DNA from: Pseudomonadota bacterium
GTDB taxonomy: Bacteria > Desulfobacterota > Desulfobacteria > Desulfobacterales > Desulfosarcinaceae
Assembly: GCA_023435265.1 (NCBI GenBank)
Contig: JAEYRZ010000080.1
Coordinates: forward strand, 1-14,741
DNA: 14,741 nucleotides
Reading direction: 5' to 3'
The translations under genes and the position numbers were made by a program. Every line of letters begins with the position of its first letter. The first letter of the stretch is position 1. A model generated the notes under the pieces. That model worked only from the letters and a program-made list of their open reading frames with translations, was not told the DNA's origin and made no database searches. Below are positions 1-4,782 of the stretch, piece by piece.

Positions 1-35
1 GCGCAAAGCCCGGTATGCGGCGCAAGTCATTGCGT

Positions 36-53
36 CCAGTATTTTTATACAGG
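36..53. promoter_or_regulatory. 18-bp dyad, possible operator
   Basis: The sequence CCAGTATTTTTATACAGG is a near-perfect palindrome: arms CC-GTAT and ATAC-GG around TTTT, with one A/A mismatch in each arm. It lies about 110 bp upstream of the first start codon and about 40 bp upstream of a weak -24/-12 match, so it could be an operator or activator site. It is not the same dyad as the ATACA-N4-TGTAT sites further down. A chance palindrome in an AT-rich spacer is possible. Confidence 0.3.
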
Positions 54-82
54 TTTTCAGATAATCATGATTTTCCCCCGAG

Positions 83-98
83 TGGAATGGTTATTGCC
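83..98 (+). promoter_or_regulatory. weak sigma-54-like -24/-12 candidate
   Basis: TGGAATGGTTATTGCC keeps the invariant GG (84-85) and GC (96-97) exactly 10 nt apart and the TT before GC. It departs from the consensus TGGCACGNNNNTTGCW at three other positions. It would start transcription near 109, ahead of the truncated transporter gene at 164. It is clearly weaker than the two promoters at 2380 and 4723, so it is only a candidate. Confidence 0.3.
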
Positions 99-163
99 AT
101 ACCTCCGGTGTCGATTGCCAAGATCGGCAATACGAAAATCGACTCCAAGGAGGATGATGCACA

Positions 164-799
164 ATGGCGGAACCTATTGTCGTAAAAGCGGAAAGTCAGG
201 ATGTGGTCACGGATCGCGGATCGGCGCGCTGGTCCGACTTGTGGAAAAAGGAAGACTATTGGGCGATCTGGCTCGGCATTGTGGTGCTGGTCGCCGGGCT
301 GTTGATCTTCCTGCCGGCAAGGCCCAAGGGCATGGAGGAGACGATCGCCAAATCCAATGCCGTCATGCAGGCCGAAGCCGAACGGGCGCCGTTTAAAACC
401 GTCGAGTGGTATCAGGCGCAGGATGCAAAGAAGAAGTTCAAGGCCAGCAGCGGCCCGGCGGGCAAATTCCTGAAAAAATGGCTGGCCCACCCGGGCGGCT
501 GGTCGAGCAATATCCTGGACTCCTTCACGATGAGCAAAGAACAGGCCGACGCGCTGAACGCCCTCAACATGCCCAGATATGAGGCAGCCAAATCCGGCGC
601 GGCCGCCGCCTTGGCCACGGCCTTTACGGCGCAGGAAACCGCCGCAGCCGCTTCATTCCAGGATGAGGCCCTGAACACGGGGCGGTCAGGTGGAAGTTTT
701 CAGCACACCCCAGCATGGTGCGCGTTTCATCCTCCATTTCCTGTCCAGCCGTCAATGCAAAGGAAAGCGCCGGAATGCCCGTCGATCCCCAGGATCTGA
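164..799 (+). pseudogene. truncated YeiH-type sulfate exporter, N-terminal part only
   Basis: The ATG at 164 follows an AAGGAGG at 147-153. The first ~170 residues match my memory of the extended N-terminus of deltaproteobacterial putative sulfate exporters (YeiH/UPF0324 family). They comprise a charged start with an RWSDLWKKEDYWAIWLG stretch, one membrane helix at about residues 33-50, then a long Ala/Lys-rich hydrophilic segment. A full family member continues for roughly 400 more residues with about ten membrane helices, all missing here. Homology stops near residue 170 (about nt 672-680). The remaining codons to the stop at 797-799 are out-of-frame histidine-kinase and response-regulator DNA and are not real transporter sequence. 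I infer a deletion, a rearrangement or an assembly chimera. The family call rests on memory of the N-terminus only. Confidence 0.6.
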
Positions 800-839
800 T
801 CAGCCATCAGGAAACCGGCCGTATTCTGGTGGTGGATGA
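678..839 (+). pseudogene. histidine kinase C-terminal remnant (HATPase end)
   Basis: In the third plus frame, open from 675 to the TGA at 837-839, the peptide begins RGGQVEVFSTPQHGARFILHF. This is the pattern that closes a HATPase_c domain: HGG-x-hydrophobic-x-V-x-S, then G-A/T-x-F, then hydrophobic residues ending in LP. Upstream of 675 this frame meets a stop and the DNA instead encodes a transporter fragment, so only about 50 codons of the kinase remain. It sits directly before and overlaps an NtrC-type response regulator, which is the usual place for the partner kinase gene. Kinases normally end in LP or FP. Here the frame gives HFL, whereas HFP appears one base out of register near 740, followed by a stop at 797-799, so a one-base slip may also be present. 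Confidence 0.55.
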
Positions 840-2199
840 TGAAATGGATTTCGCCCGTGGGCTTTGCCGGCTGATCACCGCGGAATTCCCGCTTGCCGAA
901 TGCATTTGCACCGGCAGTGCGGAAGAGGCGCTGGCCGAGCTCGCCGCGCGCGGCGCCGACCTTATGATCACCGACCTGCGCATGCCGGGCATGGACGGCC
1001 TGGCGCTGCTGGCCCGCGCGCTCGAAAAGGCGCCCGCCCTGGCCGCCGTTGTTCTGACCGCCTACGGAGCGATCGAGACAGCGGTCGAGGCCGTGAAGAT
1101 CGGCGCATATGACTTCCTGACCAAACCCGTCGAAACCGGCGATCTGTTCTGCACGGTGCGGCGCGGCCTGGAACGCAGCCGGCTCACCCGGGAGAATGTA
1201 CGCCTGCGCGAACTCCTCGAACGCGGCGGGCCGCTTCTGGTGGGCGAGAGCCCGGCCATGGTCCGCCTGCGGACGGCGGCCGCCGCCGTGGCCTCCAACG
1301 ACTACCCGGTCCTGGTGCGCGGCGAGTCCGGCTCGGGCAAAGAGCTCGTGGTCCGACTGATCCATTCCCTGTCGCCCCGGGCTGCTAAACCCTGCCTTTC
1401 CGTGAATTGTCCGGCCATACCCGAGAACCTGCTCGAAAGCGAGCTCTTCGGCCATGAGAAAGGTGCTTTCACCGGCGCGGACCGCAGCCGGGGGGGACTC
1501 TTTCTGCAGGCGGACCAAGGAACGCTGCACCTGGATGAAATCGGTGATATCGCCCACACCATTCAGGTCAAGCTGCTGCGGGTGCTTCAAGAGCACGAGA
1601 TCCGGCCGCTCGGCGCCGGCCGGTCGCTGCGCGTGAATGTCCGCGTCATCGCCTCCACCAATCAGAACCTGGAGGAGAAGATCGCCATGCGCACCTTTCG
1701 CGAAGATCTTTATTACCGTCTCAATGTTCTATCGGTGATGGTTCCGCCCCTGCGCGAGCGCACCGAAGATATCCCGCTTCTGGCCCGCTACTTTCTGAAG
1801 AAAACCTGCAATGAACTGCGGACAACCGAAAAAATCGTCACGCACGATGTATTGGAGTGGCTCAAGCACCGCGAATGGCCGGGAAATGTACGCGAATTGC
1901 AGAATATGATGCGCCGCCTGGCTGTTTTCTGCACCGGGGAAGTGATCGACCTTTCCGCCCTGCGCCAGGCCGAGGCCGGTCGGATCACGGTGCCGCTGCC
2001 GGCACCGGGACGCATTCAGCCGTACAAGGAAGTGAAATCACGCTTGCTCGATCAATTCACCGGCGCCTATTTCCGTGATCTTCTTCAAACCACCGGCGGC
2101 AACATCTCCGAAGCCGCCCGCCAGAGCGGGCTCTCGCGCGTCGCGCTGCAGAAGATCATCGCCCGCCTGAACATCGACGCCATCGATTTCAAAAGCTGA
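775..2199 (+). CDS. NtrC-family sigma-54-dependent response regulator
   Basis: This is a DNA-binding activator of sigma-54 RNA polymerase, 474 residues from the ATG at 775, which has AAGGAAAG 8 nt upstream. The ATG at 715 lies inside the kinase remnant and has no ribosome-binding site. Residues 16-140 are a receiver domain with an acidic pair at 21-22, phospho-acceptor Asp67 in TDLRMPG, Thr95 and Lys117. Residues ~153-385 are the AAA+ domain: Walker A GESGSGKE at 183-190, the sigma-54 contact loop GAFTGA at 230-235, Walker B LHLDE at 251-255, and FREDLYYRLN with the arginine fingers at 308-317. A Fis-type helix-turn-helix occupies ~441-466 (GGNISEAARQSGLSR). The length fits NtrC (about 470). 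The partner kinase upstream is truncated, so the phosphate source is unclear. With two ammonium transporters, glnD and glnA downstream, it is probably an NtrC-like nitrogen regulator. Identity with true NtrC is not proven. Confidence 0.93.
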   Translation: MPVDPQDLISHQETGRILVVDDEMDFARGLCRLITAEFPLAECICTGSAEEALAELAARGADLMITDLRMPGMDGLALLARALEKAPALAAVVLTAYGAIETAVEAVKIGAYDFLTKPVETGDLFCTVRRGLERSRLTRENVRLRELLERGGPLLVGESPAMVRLRTAAAAVASNDYPVLVRGESGSGKELVVRLIHSLSPRAAKPCLSVNCPAIPENLLESELFGHEKGAFTGADRSRGGLFLQADQGTLHLDEIGDIAHTIQVKLLRVLQEHEIRPLGAGRSLRVNVRVIASTNQNLEEKIAMRTFREDLYYRLNVLSVMVPPLRERTEDIPLLARYFLKKTCNELRTTEKIVTHDVLEWLKHREWPGNVRELQNMMRRLAVFCTGEVIDLSALRQAEAGRITVPLPAPGRIQPYKEVKSRLLDQFTGAYFRDLLQTTGGNISEAARQSGLSRVALQKIIARLNIDAIDFKS

Positions 2200-2230
2200 G
2201 CAAGCCCCAGGCATGCGCATTTCGGAATGC

Positions 2231-2261
2231 CGCGCGAGGCCGAATTGCGACCCCTCGCGCG
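2231..2261 (+). terminator. hairpin after the response regulator gene
   Basis: Perfect 9-bp arms CGCGCGAGG (2231-2239) and CCTCGCGCG (2253-2261) enclose a 13-nt loop, 32 bp after the regulator stop. No T-run follows; the next bases are AACCAATATA. It may be a weak intrinsic terminator or an mRNA 3'-end stabiliser separating the regulator from the amtB1 enhancer region. Confidence 0.5.
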
Positions 2262-2268
2262 AACCAAT

Positions 2269-2339
2269 ATACATATTTGTACTTTTGATTAAACCTTACG
2301 ACAAATATGTATGATTTATTTATAAATACATATTTGTAT
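2269..2339. promoter_or_regulatory. three ATACA-N4-TGTAT dyads, probable activator sites of amtB1
   Basis: Three copies of a 14-bp dyad lie at 2269-2282 (ATACATATTTGTAC), 2299-2312 (CGACAAATATGTAT) and 2326-2339 (ATACATATTTGTAT). Their centres are 30 and 27 bp apart, close to helical repeats. They end 41 bp before the -24 GG of the promoter at 2380, which is the usual place for a bacterial enhancer-binding protein. The same dyad recurs upstream of glnD. The likely binder is the sigma-54 activator encoded just upstream, which is inference from position. The sequence does not resemble the enterobacterial NtrC site (GCAC...GTGC). Confidence 0.7.
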
Positions 2340-2379
2340 AAATTAATGAATAACGAGGACTTAGACACGATTTATGCAT

Positions 2380-2395
2380 TGGCACACCCTTTGCG
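2380..2395 (+). promoter_or_regulatory. sigma-54 promoter of amtB1
   Basis: TGGCACACCCTTTGCG matches the -24/-12 consensus TGGCACGNNNNTTGCW at all core positions, with GG (2381-2382) and GC (2393-2394) exactly 10 nt apart. The predicted start is near 2405, giving an 85-90 nt leader before amtB1. A 62-codon open frame over this region (2307-2495) spans the promoter and the dyads and is not a gene. Confidence 0.85.
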
Positions 2396-2491
2396 CTTTG
2401 AGCATGGCAACGCATTCGCCGAGCGTTTCACACACAGCGGAACCGTTCCAGCCTCAATCCATCAAAAAGATGCAAAGGAGATAAGCGCGTT

Positions 2492-3901
2492 ATGAAAACG
2501 ATGAAACTCTGGACCCGGGGCGTGATCGTCCTTCTTTTTTGCACCGCCGGCGCCTGGGCCGCCGATCCGGACCCCACGCCGTTTTCCAACAAGCAGGCCA
2601 TCGAGCTGGTCCAGACCCATGCCGATTATATGTGGACGCTGATCGCCGCGGCCCTGGTCTTTTTCATGCAGGCGGGTTTCGCCATGGTGGAAACGGGATT
2701 TACGCGCGCTAAAAACGCCATCAACATCATCATGAAGAACCTGATGGATTTCTCTGTCGGAAGCCTCGCCTTCTGGGCCGTGGGCTTCGGACTGATGTTC
2801 GGAGCCACCGAAACCGGTTGGTTCGGCACCACCGGTTTCTTCCTGAGCGATTTCTCACCGGACGGGGATCCCTGGGTCCTGGCCTTCTGGATGTTCCAGG
2901 TGGTCTTTGCGGCGACGGCGGCAACCATCGTTTCGGGCGCCATGGCCGAACGCACCAAGTTCGTCAGCTACATCGCCTACAGCGCCGTGATCAGCGCACT
3001 GATCTACCCCATTTTCGGCAGCTGGGCTTGGGGCGGCCTTTTCCACGGCGGCGGCTGGCTCGGCGATCTTGGCTTCATCGATTTCGCCGGTTCCACCGTC
3101 GTGCATTCCGTGGGCGGCTGGGCGGCGCTGGCCGGCGCCATCGTTCTGGGCCCCCGCGTCGGAAAGTACGGCAAAGACGGATCCATCAAACCCATCATGG
3201 GCCACAGCATGACCCTGGCCGCCCTGGGCGTATTCATTCTGTGGATCGGCTGGTTCGGGTTCAATCCCGGCTCCACCACCGCCGCCGACAAGAGCATCGC
3301 CATGATCTTCGTAACCACCAACCTGGCCGCCTGCACCGGCGCGGTGGCGGCCATGTTGACCTCCTGGATCAAGATCGGCAAACCGGAGGTGGGCATGAGC
3401 CTGAACGGCGCCCTGGCCGGACTGGTGGCCATCACGGCCGGCTGCGCCAACGTGACCCCGGGCAGTGCCATTATCATCGGCGGCGTGGCCGGCATCCTGG
3501 TCGTCCTCTCCGTGATATTGATCGAACGCATGCGCATCGACGATCCGGTGGGCGCGATTTCGGTGCATGGCGTCAACGGCGCCTGGGGCACGCTGGCCGC
3601 CGGCCTCTTCAACATGAGCGGCACGAGCCTGCACCTGGTAGGCATCCAGCTGCTGGGGATCGCCGCGTGTTTTCTGTGGACCTTCCCGCTGGCCTTCGGA
3701 TTGTTCAAGCTGCTCAGCAAAACCATCGGCCTGCGCGTCTCAGCCGAGGAAGAACTGGAGGGGTTGGACCTGGTCGAGCACGGCGGCGCGGCATACCCCG
3801 ACTTTGCAGTGTCGAGTCACGGCGGCATCACGGCCTTCAGTCCTCCTCCACCCGAGGCTGCTCCCTGCCGGCCCGTCTCCAAACTGGCCAAGCAGGAATA
3901 G
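2492..3901 (+). CDS. amtB: ammonium transporter AmtB (first copy)
   Basis: This is a cytoplasmic-membrane trimeric ammonium channel of the Amt/MEP/Rh family, 469 residues. The start at 2492 has AAAGGAG at 2474-2480. An 11-nt gap is slightly long, but the next ATG (2501) is further off. Residues 1-23 form a signal peptide cleaved after AWA. Eleven membrane segments are expected, and the repeated hydrophobic, Gly/Ala-rich stretches fit. The family signature DFAGSTVVHSVGG carries Asp197 and pore His205, and SVHGVNGAWGT carries the second pore His359, so the twin-His conduction site is intact. The cytoplasmic tail has RVSAEEELEGLD, usual for P-II-regulated Amt proteins, plus a Pro-rich extension. 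It is preceded by a sigma-54 promoter and three dyads, so nitrogen-limitation induction is likely. Unlike the second copy, it has no P-II gene beside it. Confidence 0.95.
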   Translation: MKTMKLWTRGVIVLLFCTAGAWAADPDPTPFSNKQAIELVQTHADYMWTLIAAALVFFMQAGFAMVETGFTRAKNAINIIMKNLMDFSVGSLAFWAVGFGLMFGATETGWFGTTGFFLSDFSPDGDPWVLAFWMFQVVFAATAATIVSGAMAERTKFVSYIAYSAVISALIYPIFGSWAWGGLFHGGGWLGDLGFIDFAGSTVVHSVGGWAALAGAIVLGPRVGKYGKDGSIKPIMGHSMTLAALGVFILWIGWFGFNPGSTTAADKSIAMIFVTTNLAACTGAVAAMLTSWIKIGKPEVGMSLNGALAGLVAITAGCANVTPGSAIIIGGVAGILVVLSVILIERMRIDDPVGAISVHGVNGAWGTLAAGLFNMSGTSLHLVGIQLLGIAACFLWTFPLAFGLFKLLSKTIGLRVSAEEELEGLDLVEHGGAAYPDFAVSSHGGITAFSPPPPEAAPCRPVSKLAKQE

Positions 3902-3908
3902 GACCAAT

Positions 3909-3943
3909 GCTCCTCCGGCCCTCTTTTCGGACGCCGGAGGAGC
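3909..3943. terminator. shared hairpin between convergent genes
   Basis: Perfect 11-bp arms GCTCCTCCGGC (3909-3919) and GCCGGAGGAGC (3933-3943) enclose a 13-nt loop. It fills the 48-bp gap between the convergent ends of amtB1 (3901) and the minus-strand cupredoxin gene (3950), so it probably serves both. Neither side has a clear T-run. Confidence 0.65.
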
Positions 3944-3949
3944 TCGAGT

Positions 3950-4336
3950 TCATCGCCGCGCGACCAGGATCTCGCCCTTCATGCCCAGGGAAGGATGCAA
4001 CGGCTTGTCGCAGAGGAGCTTGTACGTACCCGCCTGTTCCAGATCGACCGTCAACCGCTCCGTGGCGCCCGCCGCGACATCCTGATTCACGAGCGTCTCT
4101 CCGTCCGGGTTTTGGATCGTCAGATTGTGCGCGATGCCTGCGACGTTTTTGAGCAGAATTTGAAGTCGCGTCCCCTGGACGGCCCGGATTTGACTGGGTT
4201 TAAAATGAAAGCTGTCGGCCTCGATCGTCACGGCTGTTTCCCCCGGCCGCAGATCCACCGGCGTTCCGTTCGCGCCGGCGCACGCGCACAGTAATCCCAA
4301 TGCCAAAATGATGCTGAGCGTTCTGATGCTTCTCAT
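3950..4336 (-). CDS. cupredoxin-like copper-binding lipoprotein
   Basis: A 128-residue secreted protein on the minus strand; AAAAGG lies 6 nt before its ATG at 4336. Residues 1-18 are a signal peptide ending in LCA-C, so Cys19 is a plausible lipidated residue and the protein probably sits on the periplasmic side of a membrane. The rest is a cupredoxin-type beta-sandwich: hydrophobic VTIEADSFHFKPSQI, then IAHNL with His70, and YKLLCDKPLHPSLGMKG with Cys109, His114 and Met119. His plus C-x4-H-x4-M is a complete type-1 copper site, spaced as in sulfocyanin-like proteins. The expected role is single-electron transfer or copper binding, but no partner is encoded here. It lies between two ammonium-transport units yet is transcribed against amtB1, so a nitrogen-related role is unproven. 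Confidence 0.8.
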   Translation of the reverse strand: MRSIRTLSIILALGLLCACAGANGTPVDLRPGETAVTIEADSFHFKPSQIRAVQGTRLQILLKNVAGIAHNLTIQNPDGETLVNQDVAAGATERLTVDLEQAGTYKLLCDKPLHPSLGMKGEILVARR

Positions 4337-4598
4337 AAAGTTGCCTTTTGCTGGTTCGGTATCCGGTCCCGCCTCCGCGCGGCCCAGAAGGACTCATCCG
4401 GTCACGCATGCGCGCCTGCCGTCGCCCTGAAACACGGATGCCGGATCTCGGATTTCCATGATGCACCTCGGCCTTCACCCCGGTGGCGAAGAGGCTCTTC
4501 TGGCGCGTATTCCATAATGATAGCGCCGAAATTTGCAGGATAAACGAACTTGCGAAAATCGCGGCCACTCGAAGGCTTCCTCAGTCGCAGTGCGGATA

Positions 4599-4643
4599 AT
4601 ACAAATTTGAATTAATCATGTTCTAAAAATTACATTTATGTAT
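4599..4643. promoter_or_regulatory. two ATACA-N4-TGTAT-type dyads upstream of glnD
   Basis: ATACAAATTTGAAT (4599-4612) and TTACATTTATGTAT (4630-4643) each differ at one half-site base from the dyad found three times before amtB1. Their centres are 31 bp apart, about three helical turns, and lie 119 and 88 bp upstream of the -24 GG of the glnD promoter. This suggests a common activator for both promoters. The rest of the 446-bp divergent spacer (4337-4782), towards the cupredoxin gene, holds nothing else I can name; no confident promoter for the minus-strand gene was found. Confidence 0.6.
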
Positions 4644-4671
4644 AGTACGAATAATATTTGCATTTTTACGC

Positions 4672-4709
4672 ATTATGGCATAATAACCTGATTTACAATT
4701 AAATATTGT
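4672..4709. promoter_or_regulatory. two further dyads between enhancer and glnD promoter
   Basis: ATTATG-G-CATAAT (4672-4684) and ACAAT-N5-ATTGT (4695-4709) are perfect inverted repeats of different sequence from the ATACA dyads. They lie 46 and 22 bp (centre to -24) upstream of the glnD promoter. They could bind a second regulator or bend the DNA. The region is AT-rich, so chance palindromes are possible. Confidence 0.3.
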
Positions 4710-4722
4710 CGGTAAACGGTTC

Positions 4723-4738
4723 TGGCATGTCCGTTGCC
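4723..4738 (+). promoter_or_regulatory. sigma-54 promoter of glnD cluster
   Basis: TGGCATGTCCGTTGCC has GG (4724-4725) and GC (4736-4737) exactly 10 nt apart, with only C-to-T at the sixth base and a non-W last base against TGGCACGNNNNTTGCW. The predicted start is near 4748. The in-frame ATG at 4741 would then lie outside the transcript, which supports translation from the TTG at 4783. Confidence 0.75.
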
Positions 4739-4782
4739 TAATGGCATCAAAGATTGAAACCAAATCACCACGAGGAGTTCGG

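Noticed and set aside
715..774. Upstream ATG for the response regulator
   Set aside because: Lies inside the kinase remnant without a ribosome-binding site; ATG 775 has one and gives the standard receiver-domain start.
2307..2495. 62-codon ORF before amtB1
   Set aside because: It covers two activator dyads and the sigma-54 promoter, has no ribosome-binding site, and shows no protein-like pattern.
2818..4152. 444-codon plus-strand frame overlapping amtB1 and the cupredoxin gene
   Set aside because: Arg/His/Pro-rich out-of-frame translation of amtB1 that runs through the hairpin into a minus-strand gene.
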